Position numbers and translations under genes: made by a program | Notes under the pieces: generated by a model | The model's database searches: none | What the model saw: only the letters and a program-made list of their open reading frames with translations | Told to the model about the DNA's origin: nothing | Shown here: positions 10,313 through 21,807 of the stretch, in pieces | Layout: each line of letters opens with the position of its first letter | Position numbering within the stretch: position 1 is the first letter of the stretch | Assembly (NCBI GenBank): GCA_033964015.1 | Contig: CM066923.1 | Span: 20,695,739 to 20,759,738 of the forward strand | Origin: Scolanthus callimorphus | Taxonomy: Eukaryota > Cnidaria > Anthozoa > Actiniaria > Edwardsiidae | DNA length: 64,000 nt | Direction: 5' to 3'

Positions 10313-11287
10313 CCCCCACGGATTTTCTCTCCATATTAAGGAGAAACTATGTGAGGCTAGTAAATGCATTTACATTATCCGCAGTTTAAGAGGGTTATAA
10401 TATGTAATGAGATAGACCGTTTAATTAGGGCACTGGTCATATCTAAAGTTACATACGCGCTATTAGTCTGACAGTGCCAGCCGGCGTACTGACCTTAATG
10501 TAGTACAGGCATTTTGAGACAGATGTTATAAGCGCAAGAACATAGCTGTCTTATACAGGTATGAACGTAAAAATACAAGAGACAAATTGTATGAAAATAG
10601 CGCCAGAAGCCAGTATCAACTTGAAATTGATAGTGTCTTGAAAAGGGAGTGGATTCCAGCTTCCCTACGATTCTGAATTATTTCTGCCATCTTTTCCAGA
10701 TTACCCATGATGCAACTGAGGGTGTGAACTCCTCCATTGGAAAGAACTCACCCTGAAATATGCTCTAAAGTATACAATAATGAAAATAAAATGTTTGTGT
10801 TTTATTTTCATCTTTATACCACGCCACAGAAAATACAGCCAATAAGAATGCAGGAATTGCATTGTATATTCTGCAGTATTCCACTCAACCTTCCCATCAT
10901 GCACTGCGTTTACATAAAATGTTGCTTTAATTTTCTGTACCATGGTATAAAATAGTTATACAATGATTTCTCATGGCATACTGAAGAATAACCCACTTGT
11001 CACTTGTATTTTTTATGCATACAGGCTCGTGTGTATACCAAAAAATGCAAGGTGATGTGTGGGACATTCTGCAGTATGCCACTCGAAAGCATTGTATAAC
11101 TAGTATTTAGTATAAATGACAAGTAATGACCTGATCCACATCAGTGAAATGGACTAAATAAAACTGTCAAGCAGTCTTACCTAATCATTGTCCCTATTGT
11201 CATGGTAACTTAAATGTTGCTGGTTGATAGGAATGATGGGAAGGTGTCACGTGATACTGCAGGGTTTATACACTCAAGTGTTAGTTC
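10313..11287. other. Unassigned stretch
   Basis: No gene recognised. A short motif, ATTCTGCAGTAT followed by CCACTC, occurs at about 10868 and 11068. Confidence 0.35.
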
Positions 11288-12325
11288 TCATCCAACAATC
11301 AGCACTTTATTGGTAGAGAAACATGAAACTAGGATACGACCATCAGGCAGTACTGCTGTGTATAAAGGCCCATCAATGTCATCAGATGTTTTACTGACCA
11401 GCTTACCATTCAGTGTGAACTTTTGTATGCGGTTATTACCGTGGTCACACACCAACAGATTACCATCACCGTCTACTGCCAGACCACAAGGATTCTTCAG
11501 CTCACCATCAGCACTACCAGGCCTGCCTACAACACAGCGCCTGGAAACTGTTAATGATAAGCTGTGTTGCTTTTCTAAAACGTCCACAACATGGTTGATA
11601 TGGTCAGACATGATTAACAGGTCACCATTTGATGTTACACACCATGGAGTGAAACCCTCATGCAATTCATCTATCTGGAACAGAAACTCTCCATGACCAG
11701 TGAATACTTGGACACGACAGTTACCCATGTCACACACTACGATGCGTCCTCGCTTATCAACATTGTGAACACGAGGACCGTCAAACTCACCAGGACTGTT
11801 ACCATGACTACCAAAACACTTAGGAACTCTTCCAGTGCTTGTGTTGAATAGTACTATTCTATTGTTACCATAATCAGATACAACAATATGGTCATCAGTT
11901 AAAAATGCAACACCATTAGGGTTCTTCAGTTGTGTTTGACCTTTTCCTGTGATACGAAGTGTCTTGAGTAGTACACCATCCACATTGAACAGACAGACAC
12001 AATTAGACCCCCTGTCTACAATAGCGATCTTTGAATCTTGTATTGCAATACCACGTGGCTCCTTAAGCGATTTAGTCATTCCTGTCATAGTTGTTGTGAC
12101 AAACTCTCCTATGACCTTCAGTTCCTGTGGTTTGACATCCAAACCCATCGGGCTGTTCGGTACGTGCTGCCCAGTCACCATCACACTGATACTGAAATGT
12201 CCAGGAACTTTGGGTGTGAACATAACATGACATTTCCCTCCGATGTTCTCTGATACTTGTAGATCTTTGATATCCTCTTTGGGATCGATAGCGACATCCA
12301 GGTTGTTTTCGGGAATGTTGTACAA
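11288..12325 (-). CDS. TRIM C-terminal part: filamin domain and NHL propeller
   Basis: A 345-aa open part. The first ~75 residues match a filamin/ABP280 repeat (Pro-Gly-His-Phe-x-Ile, then Pro-Asn-Ser-Pro). From about residue 85 there are six NHL blades with the recurrent Val-x-Asp-x-Gly-Asn-Asn-Arg-Ile/Val pattern, best seen in the second, third and fifth. In TRIM71 and relatives this propeller binds RNA or protein partners. It ends at a natural stop just before 11288. Confidence 0.8.
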   Translation of the reverse strand: MYNIPENNLDVAIDPKEDIKDLQVSENIGGKCHVMFTPKVPGHFSISVMVTGQHVPNSPMGLDVKPQELKVIGEFVTTTMTGMTKSLKEPRGIAIQDSKIAIVDRGSNCVCLFNVDGVLLKTLRITGKGQTQLKNPNGVAFLTDDHIVVSDYGNNRIVLFNTSTGRVPKCFGSHGNSPGEFDGPRVHNVDKRGRIVVCDMGNCRVQVFTGHGEFLFQIDELHEGFTPWCVTSNGDLLIMSDHINHVVDVLEKQHSLSLTVSRRCVVGRPGSADGELKNPCGLAVDGDGNLLVCDHGNNRIQKFTLNGKLVSKTSDDIDGPLYTAVLPDGRILVSCFSTNKVLIVG

Positions 12326-12833
12326 TGTTCTCCAAAAGAATCTTGGAGCAGCACATGAAGGTAAATTTGATAAAGCGCTTGTAATTTGTTGACGTCAGAT
12401 TCTAATCGAATAGAACATTTTGTCGGTTCTACTGCCGTTATTTTTCGCACTGATCCGAGCCCAGACTCTTGTATCTTGTAAAGCTCTCCGTTCGGTATAA
12501 ATTCAATATGCTGACAAGTTCCTTGTCGAGTTCTATTTGTATGTGTACAAGATCGCGAAGATACTCATCCAACAGTTCTGATGACTTAGTCACGTGACAA
12601 ACTGTGGAATATTCTGACATGTGAGTCACGTGATCAGTAGCTACGTTGATCTTCTTCGTCAATCTCTCTTGTTTCCCCTTCTACACCCATCACATTTCTA
12701 ACCTGTTGATCGACGTAACTGATCAAGTTTCTCCTATGCTCTTCAACAAAATTAACCATCTCGTCGGCGACCTTGTGCACTTGTGTTTTTATTTCTTCTG
12801 ACTTCCTTCTGAACTCGGCTGTTTTATTCTTGA

Positions 12834-13517
12834 TCAAGTTAATTTCTCTCGCTCTGCGGCAGCTTTGGCGTTCAGTTCTGCTAGTTTTTCTCGTAAAGCA
12901 GCTTGTTTTCTTGTAGCTGTTGAATCCAGATCCGATGTATCATGTCCAGCTTCATGTTCTTGTAGGCATTTTTCACATAAACAAGACTTGCAACTATTGC
13001 AAAAGTACTTTAGGATTTCATTCATGTGCCTCTGATTGCTACAGAACTTTGGCCGGCGAAATAACAGGTCCATGTCTTGATGTTGTATCTCTCTTAGATT
13101 CAAGACCTTGTGCCCTTGCAGTAATACCTTGTGTGTATTGAAGCATTCACCGCAGAAATAGCGAGGACAATCACAGCAATACGAAGTTGATGGGTTTCCT
13201 TTCTGACAAAGAGAACACGTCGGTAGTTCACAATCTCTCGCAGTATTCACTTGTATAAGACGCAAAACTTGCCTCATATTCTCATGTACTTCGCTTGTGG
13301 GGATGGAGGACAAATCACCGCTTCTAGAAAGATGGGTATACGTATTGCAAAGCGGACAAGACAGTTGAGCTCCACCATGATCGAGTATTTCGCCTCTTGT
13401 CAAACAACTCTCACAGAAGACGTGAAAACACTTGAGTATTCTCAAGTCTTGTGGTACTTCGGTGCAGATTGAACATTTTAGAGCATTATGTAGACTTTCG
13501 CGTAGTCTTTGCATCAT
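12834..13517 (-). CDS. TRIM N-terminal part: RING and two B-boxes
   Basis: A 227-aa open part with all eight RING ligands and both B-boxes present. It begins with two adjacent Met codons; the second residue Met is followed by a helical stretch before the RING. It ends in the coiled coil at a stop created by the first frame break near 12834. The RING would be expected to bind an E2 enzyme. Confidence 0.8.
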   Translation of the reverse strand: MMQRLRESLHNALKCSICTEVPQDLRILKCFHVFCESCLTRGEILDHGGAQLSCPLCNTYTHLSRSGDLSSIPTSEVHENMRQVLRLIQVNTARDCELPTCSLCQKGNPSTSYCCDCPRYFCGECFNTHKVLLQGHKVLNLREIQHQDMDLLFRRPKFCSNQRHMNEILKYFCNSCKSCLCEKCLQEHEAGHDTSDLDSTATRKQAALREKLAELNAKAAAEREKLT

Positions 13518-13789
13518 GAGATAATTTTACAGCCGAGCGTTTCTTGTGATTGAGCGAGACGAATGAATTTATTCTAAAAGGAGTGCCTTTGTCATGTGAT
13601 TCGCGTAAGATGACCCTTGGCGCCCTGCCAGCGAGGCCCGCAGGCCGAGCAGTGACACTAATCTTTACCCATTTTGCCATGCGCATTTTTTACCTGTGAT
13701 CTGCGCGTTTTCCCTCTGTGATCTGCGCGGGATTTTTCTATCCGTGACCTCCACTTTCAGCTTGGCGTCTGTCTGGCAAACCCTGAGCC
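13518..13789. other. Upstream of the TRIM gene, unassigned
   Basis: No clear TATA box. Contains two GATCTGCGCG copies near 13698 and 13722. Confidence 0.3.
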
Positions 13790-13842
13790 TCGATTTCAAT
13801 CTTAACTGTTCGATGAAATAAACTGATTGATTGATTGATGTT
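13790..13842 (+). mobile_element. Retroelement-like 3' tail, (ATTG)n
   Basis: GATGAAATAAACTGATTGATTGATTG: an AATAAA signal running straight into a tetranucleotide repeat, as at the 3' end of many invertebrate LINEs. Little else of the element remains. Confidence 0.45.
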
Positions 13843-14801
13843 TTATGCGGGATCTCAAAATATTTAATTGCCGTCGGGCGCCTTTTGTGTTTGAAATAGA
13901 ACGGTTTGAGTGACAGTTTGAAGAGTTGTGTTTATAAGTTTCGTGTATCAGAGTTAATTTCTTGCCTTTATTAACATTCACTTTAGTTTTCATCTATCGG
14001 CCACGGGTGATCACTTATTTATTCGATTTTTATTACCCACCCCACACCGCAGCGCACTGAGATCTTATATCTCTCTCGAGGGTGAATCTCTCCTTCGCTC
14101 GTACAATTGTTGTATTGGAAACAACATCTCACGGTTTTGCGGTTAGCATAAAAAAATCGTGGGATCCCCCAAAAGCAACGCGTGAAACGCGGAAATCGAA
14201 GAGGTCAAATAGGCGGGTAGGGCTCGTTTGCGATCCCCCCGCACTGTTAAATTCTCCATCATATGATAAGAGGATAAGAATCTAATGAGTCTCATTAAGC
14301 CTTATGTATTTTTTTTTCTTTTGTACCTATATATTTGTTAGTGTATCCTAAATACCGTGTAATTGGTATTTTATGGAATAAAGAATTATGATATTTTCCC
14401 GCTATATAAATTATGATTATTTAGAATTATTTAGAATTATTATAATTATTATTTAGAATTATTAGAATTATGATATTTTCCCGCTATATATCAAATACTT
14501 CAAATCAGATGATTGATTGTTTCGATTTCAGACATGTTGCAAGCGTTAATAAATATCCTCGCAGCACTCCATAATTTGCGGTATACAAGTGCCTACATTA
14601 CATTTTTTTTACATTTTTGCTTTCTTTCAGAAACTTCTAGTCTAGTCAATCACCTTATTCGCGAATTTCGTGATTTTGAAAAAGTTCGCGAACTTTAAAG
14701 ATCTCGCGAAATGTACCGAGAAAAATTTCGCGAAGTTTAAGTCCCGCGAAAATTAAGGAGAACTAGACGCATAACTGCGTGAACTCGGGCTTCTGTCTAT
14801 A
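13843..14801. other. Unassigned, with short direct repeats
   Basis: GAATTATGATATTTTCCCGC occurs at about 14385 and again at about 14466, separated by TTTAGAATTA microsatellite. From 14655 to 14755 several TCGCGAA motifs are clustered. No gene recognised. Confidence 0.4.
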
Positions 14802-16018
14802 TCTATACTATTAATCGGGTTGTCTGCGCAAACGTTTCTGATTGGCTAAATCGTCCGCACTCACTCCGCTTAGGCCTGAAGCTGCGTCGCCAAAAGAAGT
14901 TCACAAATCTGAAGTGAAGGTGGAAATCTCGACAGTGGGCGTGGTTTGGTTGGAAAGGATTCACCCTGGGCTAAGTTCTAATTCAAGCGATTTCTTAAGC
15001 GAGGGACAAAGCTGCCATCGCCGCCATTTTGAAATCTCCCACAGAAACTTAAAAATAACTCAATTCGCACAGCCGAAAGCACCATAGTCATTCAGACCTA
15101 ATTGGTTCTGTCACAAATTACTTGCAGGAATGTGCCGGGATAATTCATTCAGCTTCAACAAACGTACACCAGTGCCTTGCTTTCCTGTGACAAATTTACA
15201 CAAAGCAAAGCCATGAATAATATTCTCAAAGTGTAAATCCTTACGCTGTATCGCAAAACGAAGGACACACACCCGAAGAGAAGAAGAAATCTCTCAAGTG
15301 GGCATGTTTTGTTGGAAAAGATTCACCTTTGGCTAAGTTCTAATTCAAGCGATTTTTTCAGCGAGGGACAAAGCTGTCATCGCGGCCATGTTGAAATCTC
15401 CCACATAAACTAAAAAGAACTCATTTCCCTCAGCCGAAATCACCATAGACATTCAAAACTAAATGGTTCTATTACAGATTACTTACTATTATGTGCAGAG
15501 ATAACTTTAATTCGAAAGATTTGAGCTGAGAAAACTTTTCATTCAAGTTTGAGCAACTTACACCACTGCCACTGCCTACAGAGCTCACGCTAAGCCATTA
15601 ATGAAATTCTCTAAAATAAATGATAAACTAAAAATTTCTTAGAACAATTTTACTTTACCTGTTTCTTCTCTTCCCTTACTGAGATATAACAAGCATACAA
15701 ACATTCCGAAGTCAAATGGTTTTTCTGTGTAATAGCTTGCGTTTTCAATTTTAGCGGGTTCTTCGGACTTAGACAGATTTGAGAGCCGTACTGACTCCCA
15801 CGACACACGTGCGTCATTTTCTCCGCCAAAATCAGGGAGACCAGTGCAAAAGATACAAAAAAGGGAGTGGGGCTCACTTCATTTATTTCAGCATGCGACA
15901 AGGGGTCTTTCTTGAAGGAAGGTAATTAGTAATGTAAATCAGCAGTTTATGGAAGGGGAAACTGAGGTTGAGTCTTCTAGCGTCTTCTAGCGTCACGAAG
16001 TGACGGGCTGTTTTCTTG
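14802..16018 (+). mobile_element. Helitron-like non-autonomous unit, copy 1
   Basis: Starts TCTATACTATTAATCGGG after a flanking A. Ends with a perfect hairpin (CGTCAC-GAA-GTGACG, 15991-16005), nine bases, then CTTG. A 5' TC, a hairpin 9-12 bases from the 3' end and a CTRR-type terminus are the marks of Helitrons; CTTG departs from CTRR at the third base. Inside, a block of about 365 bp is duplicated (starting near 14935 and 15299: GTGGGCGTGG and GTGGGCATGT, both followed by a TTGGAAA core). No Rep/helicase is encoded. Confidence 0.7.
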
Positions 16019-17273
16019 TCTATACTATTATAATCGGGTTGTCTGCGCAAACGTTTCTGATTGGCTAAATCGTCCGCACTCACTCCGCTTGGCCCTGAAG
16101 CTGTGTCGCCAAACGAAGTTCACAAACCTGAAGAGAAAGTGGATATCTCTACAGTGGGCGTGTTTTGGTTGGAAAAGATTCACCCTGGGCTAAGTTCTAA
16201 TTCAAGCGATTTCTTAAGCGAGTGACAAAGCTGCCATCGCCGCCATTTTGAAATCTCCCACAGAAACTAAAAAGAACTCAGTTCGCACAGCCGAAATCAC
16301 CATAGTCGTCTAAACCTAAATGGTTCTGTCACAGATTACTTGCAGGAATGTGTAGGGATAATTATTATTCGAAAGCTTTAAGCTGAGAAAATTTTCATTC
16401 AAGTTTGAACAAACGTACACGAGTGCCTTGCTTTCCTGTTATGAGTGACAAATTTACACAAAACAAAGCCATGAATAATATTTTCAAACTTTAAATCCTT
16501 ACGCTGAATCGCAAAACGAAGGACACACACCCGAAGAGAAGAAGGAAATCTCTCAAGCGGGCGTATTTTTGTTGGAAAAGATTCACCTTTGGCTAAGTTC
16601 TAATTCAAGCGATTTTTTTCAGCGAGGGACAAAGCCGCCATCGCGGCCATATTGAAATCTCCCACATTAACTAAAAAATAACTCATTTCACTCAGCCGAA
16701 AGCACCATAGGCATTCAAAACTAAATGGTTCTATTACAGATTACTTACTATTATGTGCAGGGATAATTTTAATTCGAAGATTTGAGCTGAGAAAAAATTT
16801 CATTCAAGTTTCAACAAACGTACACACTACCTTGCTTCCTTACACCACTGCCACTGCCATGAATGAAATTCTCTAAAAAAACTATGATACACTAAAAATT
16901 TCTTAGAACAATTTTACTTTACCTGTTTCTTTTCCTCCCTTACTGAGATATATAAGCATACAAACAATTCCGAAGTCAAATGGTTTTTCTGTGTAATAGG
17001 CTTGCGTTTTAAATTTTAGCGGGTTCTTCGGACGTAGACAGATTTGAAGAGCCGTACTGACTCACACGAAACACGTGCGTCATTTTCTCCACCAAAATCA
17101 GGGAGACCAGTGCAAACATACAAAAAAAAAGGCTCTGGGGCTCACTTCATTTTTCGATATGCGGCAGGGGGTCTTTCTTGAAGGGAGGTCATTAGTAATG
17201 TAAATCAGCAGTTTCTGGAAGGGGAACTCAGGTTGAGTCTTCTAGCGTCACGAAGTGACGGGCTGTTTTCTTG
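16019..17273 (+). mobile_element. Helitron-like non-autonomous unit, copy 2
   Basis: A second, closely similar copy joined directly to copy 1. It begins TCTATACTATTATAATCGG at 16019 with no spacer. It has the same internal ~400-bp duplication (near 16155 and 16557), the same hairpin (17246-17260) and the same CTTG end at 17273, followed by T. The pair as a whole is therefore flanked by A on the left and T on the right, matching Helitron insertion between A and T. Confidence 0.7.
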
Positions 17274-18325
17274 TTTATGATTATATAGGATCGAAATGTT
17301 AAATCTTGAGAAAGCTTAGATTAAATTTAAATGCTTGTTCGATTGTAGCTGTCATTAGTACGTTTAAAAAACATTATTTGCTTCTTTTTCCTGGCGAAAA
17401 TACTTGTTGTTTTATTAATTCTAAGAAAAACTGATTTGTAAGCAAGAATTCGCAAACTTGTAAATCGCTCCGAGGTCATTGAGAAATATTCTAAAGATAT
17501 TCTAAAAGGAGAAACGGACTTTGAGGTTGAAAATGGACTGGCGAGAATTTCCTAGATATTTTTAGATATACATATATTATTATTATCATTTGTAAATACA
17601 ATTTTTTTAAATCATATTATTGCCAACGAGCAGCCGAGCCAAGAGGCGAGGCTGCGAGGCGGCAGCATTATAGAACCGTGCGAGGAGAAAAATTCTCGAG
17701 TTCAGAGTGGTGTAACCACTAGCCAATCAACGTGTCAGGATTTCGAAAGAGCATTACTATTCAAGTGGTAACTAAATGCTTACAGTTGCTTTGAACAACT
17801 CATTTCAGTTTTAAAATAAAATGCAGCGTATTCAAGGAATACTAGTTTGTAGTTGTGTATCTGTGGAAAAACCAATAGCAATACAGATTTCTTAGCGCTC
17901 GGATTAGCCGGCGTGTGCAAGCACTCTATTAGAATCAAATTAACCTCGAATATAAACAATATTTTAAATAATATTTATTATTTATAAACAATATTTCGTT
18001 ATTGCATCATATAAATCGACAAGAGGACTCAGAGATAGTAATATTTTCGCTTTTCCCTTCTTTGTAAACTACTAGAAGCCCAAATACACATTCACTAATA
18101 TCTACTTTTCTTAATGAAAATGTTAGGAGACCTGGTAAAGATTTTCGGCGAGTATTTTTGGTAAACACACTTTCTTAACATTCCAGGGCTACATTCGATT
18201 ATTTAGATGGATTTTTCACGAAAACAAAGCCCAGTTTGGTCCATTATGTTTATTGATACTGTTGTACTACGATGAACCATACCGGTTGATGTAATATCTG
18301 ATACACCCTTTTTTTTTATAAGAAC
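17274..18325. other. Unassigned stretch
   Basis: AT-rich, no exon recognised. A GC-rich patch with GAGGCGAGGCTGCGAGGCG lies at 17643-17662. Confidence 0.35.
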
Positions 18326-18634
18326 CTTTTTTATAAGAACGTTCAGCCTGAAATTTACCCAAATTCTAAGAACATGCTAAGAACATGCCTGAGCCTCAGA
18401 TAGGAGCAAATAGATTTATTTTCAGTGATGCGTTCTAAAATCCAGAATGAAATGTGTTAATAATAACGACCTTCAATATTGTAATTGATAAACTCTCCTA
18501 AATACTTCATTGGTATGATCTATTCCGACGTCACTGGAATGTAAGAACATCCGTAAGAACATTTCCAGCCTCAAACTGCTCCAAAAATAAGAACGGCCCA
18601 GCCTCAACTGAAAATTACACGTTCTTATAAAAAG
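18326..18634. mobile_element. MITE, termini CTTTTTTATAAGAACGT
   Basis: Left end CTTTTTTATAAGAACGTTC; right end ACGTTCTTATAAAAAG. Several internal TAAGAACAT motifs occur. Not coding. The ATAAGAAC core recalls the CAGT-ended element at 41264-41411. Confidence 0.55.
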
Positions 18635-19291
18635 ATAGGTACGCAATGCGTACGGGAAGCTATTTGCAAGGGTCTTGTTCGTCCAAGGTGTACAGATACA
18701 TGGGCGTTGGCGGAAATGGAACGTACGGAAGGGCTGAGACACGAATTTAAAGAGCACAGGGAAAACTTTTCGCTGTCGATGTTGCATCATGCTGTTGTTG
18801 TTGACATTACAACTAAATGTTTGTTATTACTATCATGCTGATCCTCAAGAAATATGGAGCCCAAGCTTTTGAAGAGCATATGACCCCAATCCAGTTTTAA
18901 TACTTGAAAAAGTCCATGGGAAAATACAAATAATATCAGAACATAATAATGAGGTTTTCCTGATTCGGAATGAAGATGTCATCATGTTATGAAATACCTA
19001 ATATCTAATATTTTGTATTTCAGCCCCTAGTTAAGTCAACATGATGATGCCATCACTCAGAATCAGGAACACCTCAATATCTTGGGAACCAAAAAAGATA
19101 TCAAGGAGCTGTAAATGGCATTCTTCATATTTCGAAAGGGCTTTCGCTAGGTATTATAACTGGTCATATGCTCTTTTAGTTGTAAAGAATAAAATCTTAA
19201 ATTTTTTAAGGTTTATGTGGCTGAAGTGATTGAATAAACATAGTTTTTATCATTTTGGTACTTACCTCTTATACATATTTCTTTTAATGCA
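18635..19291. other. Unassigned stretch
   Basis: Contains an inverted pair: GAAGATGTCATCATGTTATG (18972-18991) against CATGATGATGCCATC (19040-19054), suggesting a small foldback element. No gene seen. Confidence 0.35.
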
Positions 19292-19356
19292 TTATTGTAA
19301 AGCGCTTAGAACGCTGATATAAGCGCTATAAAAATGTCTATTATTATTATTATTAT
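19292..19356 (+). mobile_element. LINE 3' tail (same family as 9353-9418)
   Basis: ATTGTAAAGCGCTTAGAAC, then ATATAAGCGCTATAAAAATG and (ATT)n. It matches the tail at 9350-9418 in motif order and spacing. No protein-coding part remains. Confidence 0.7.
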
Positions 19357-20935
19357 TGAAAAATTGCTGGGTTTTTTGTACTTGAGAATCAAGTCACGTT
19401 TTATCTAATATTTTTATTTCTGCTAGCCTGAGTTAACCGACTCGCCTTCTCTCCAGTCGAAAAGTTCCATCTGCAAAAGAGAGGTGTGAGCAACATATTA
19501 TGGAAGTTTGTTAGCGATTTTCATTTTGATTTTCACTTCAGTGTTCTCTTGAATTAACTGAGTCGATGTACCAATGTAAAGAGGGCACGAGTGTGCCCCC
19601 GGCGTGGGTCTTGATCAGTTTTTCTTTGCAGCCTGCTAATCTTTTTGAGCAGCCGCCTACTACAAAACATTATCGGGATATGAAAATCTATCGGGGATGT
19701 AAAAATCTATCGGGCCTTATCGGGCCAGTGACTATATTTGCATTTTCTGGTCTGCATTTTCCGGTCTGCATTTTCTGGTATGCATTTAATTTGACCTGCC
19801 GGTTTATTTATCGAGTAAGCTAAAGGCTAAGCATAAAACCCACCATTTTTACGTGCTCCTCGGAACGAACGAACTTGGATATCCATGTCAGAATCTTCAC
19901 ACAACTCTACTTCGTCTATCTGTCAGAAATCCTGCTTTGAAGAGTGAGTTTAAAGCTAAGATATAGGCTATTTTGCTTCACATTTTGTAAATTCAAGATG
20001 GCGTCTCTGGATACGTCTAAACCATAGCTGAGTTGGACAAAATTGCCCCTCCCTCCCCCTGTTGCAGAAACAAGACCCCGCTTGTGCAGAGTCAACATGG
20101 AGAGGTCCCAATACAAGTTGCATTGTAAATGGGTTGCGAAATCGAGTAATATGAAGTACCGTCCGCCAAAAAAGAAAGTCCATTGTTCGCCATGAAACAC
20201 CGCAGATAGGCAGATAGAAACACATTCACAGTAGCGCCAACTAAGGAAGCATATTTAAGAGTGTATACGTTTTTCAAAATTAGGGCGCGCTTTGTTGCGC
20301 GCAACAAAGAAAAATGTGATCCTCTCTTTCTGGAAAATGTCCACCACTATTTCAAGTAAGACATGAATGTCAAATGGTGAAAAAAAAAATCGTGCAAGCA
20401 AACGATGTCCGAAAAATTCGTGCAGCGTCTTGAGTAGGAAAAAATATATATATATATTATCGAGAAAAACTGCCCCCCCTCCCCCTCCCCACCCTCCTCA
20501 TATCTAATGGTCCGTCAACACGCTGTTGGTATAGCTCGGGAAAAATGAATATAAGCAGCTTTTTGCCGTGTCGACAGACTCCTAGTATATAAGATAATTG
20601 TTTTGCGAAGGACGAGTCTGGTGTCTCGTCTTGTCTGTGTCACTTATTTTATGACATCACTCGGGCGCTCAACGGAACTGATGTAAAAGATCTTTCCAAG
20701 CGGTGTTATCTGTGATTCCATGCTATCTCAAGTGTTTAGTTACTTGTATCTCTTGCCAATATCCGGCCAGCTCCTCTCAAATTACCATTGATTCTATAAT
20801 TCAAATGTTCACTTGACTTTTATCCCATAACTACGTCGTAACACGCAACGAAGCGTCAGAAAGCTGTAGTTTGCGTAAATGCGTATCATCATGAATACCA
20901 GTGCGCGCCCCAGGTCAGAAAAGCCCATTCTCGTA
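19357..20935. other. Unassigned stretch
   Basis: No exon or RNA gene recognised. A run of TATATATATATATT is at about 20444-20457 and a C-rich strip at 20470-20495. Confidence 0.35.
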
Positions 20936-21151
20936 CCCAATCTCCCCGGCTCGTCACCTCCTCACGGTGACAGGCTCTTGATGGCAACCGTTTGAGGGCC
21001 TGCGCTGATTGGCTGATTTTGAACGTTGGGGCATGCGCAGAAAGTTATTTCCCTCAACGGGCTCTGTATCCAATCTCGCGCATGCGTCCAGTAGCTGTCA
21101 CCAGAGCCTCCCCCGTGAGGAGACGAGCCGGGGAGCTCTGGGTACGAGAAT
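20936..21151. mobile_element. MITE, termini CATTCTCGTACCC
   Basis: Left CATTCTCGTACCC; right GGAGCTCTGGGTACGAGAAT. Internal GCTGATTGGCTGATTTTGA and CTCGCGCATGCGTC are shared with copies at 28084-28300 and 50650-50849. Flanking GGTCAGAAAAGC and GTCAGAAGC suggest an altered ~9-bp target duplication. Confidence 0.75.
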
Positions 21152-21807
21152 ATGGTCAGAAGCTCATCAACACACAGGAGGAGTTGCCTCCATCATCTAG
21201 TGTTTGGGGTCTGAAGCACAGAGGATTGGATGAGTAGATCAATCTATTTTTAGAATATAGATTTTGAATCCCGCGAGAATTAGTCAGCATCATGGTTACA
21301 AATTTTGCCCACACCCTACCCGCCCCCTCTCTCCAAAGAAATGGTTGAAATTAGGGCCGGCATGACGTCATCGCACTGCACGCGTCGAACCCAACATTCA
21401 CACTCTCCAGGTACCAATTTCTCTGTTAATTCAAAATACACATTCCAAAAATAGACGTACTCTTCTATTCCTGTGCATATGACTAGACCTAGCGGAGTAG
21501 ATGTGAGGCTTCAGTCGACTGGACTGCTGTCCAAGTCGACCTTAAGGTTTCCAGCAGAAATTGTAATTAAATTTGATCCAACTATTTAAGTATAATGTGC
21601 AAAAAAGTGACTAGCAAAGTTTGCGTAAAGTGCAGGAAATTTCTGCAGAAACCCATATTGGAAAAGCTGAATTTCCCAAGGCACACACGCATGGGAAGTG
21701 TTCGGAATTCACATGGATAGCCATGGGAAATCCGAATACTTCTCATTCTTCTACCATGGGAAATTAAGCTTTTCCCTCGGATGGGTTTTGCAGAAATTCC
21801 CTATGAA
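21152..21807. other. Unassigned stretch
   Basis: Contains an imperfect hairpin near 21690-21742 (GAAGTGTTCGGAATT against AAATCCGAATACTTC). No gene recognised. Confidence 0.35.

Larger units (their letters stand above)
11288..13517 (-). pseudogene. TRIM-NHL protein (TRIM2/3/71-like) with frame breaks
   Basis: This is an intronless TRIM-NHL gene, a family of ubiquitin ligases and RNA-binding regulators. The first open part (13517-12834) has a RING finger (Cys15, 18, 30, His32, Cys35, 38, 54, 57), a first B-box at about 96-140 and a second at about 156-193. The coiled coil continues in other frames at 12837-12634 and 12662-12438. It continues again at 12450 downward, and the last part (12325-11288, 345 aa) holds a filamin-type domain and about six NHL repeats to a normal stop. 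Junctions overlap by only a few bases, so they are frameshifts and not introns. The frame changes are -1, +1, -1, -1. It could be a decaying copy or a sequence of poor base quality; the NHL half alone is intact. Confidence 0.85.

Noticed and set aside
12330..12840. Introns as an explanation for the TRIM frame changes
   Set aside because: Consecutive open parts overlap or abut within a few bases, leaving no room for GT-AG introns.
11214..13472. Plus-strand open frames of up to 160 codons
   Set aside because: They are antisense shadows of the TRIM-NHL coding sequence, which shows clear domains on the minus strand.
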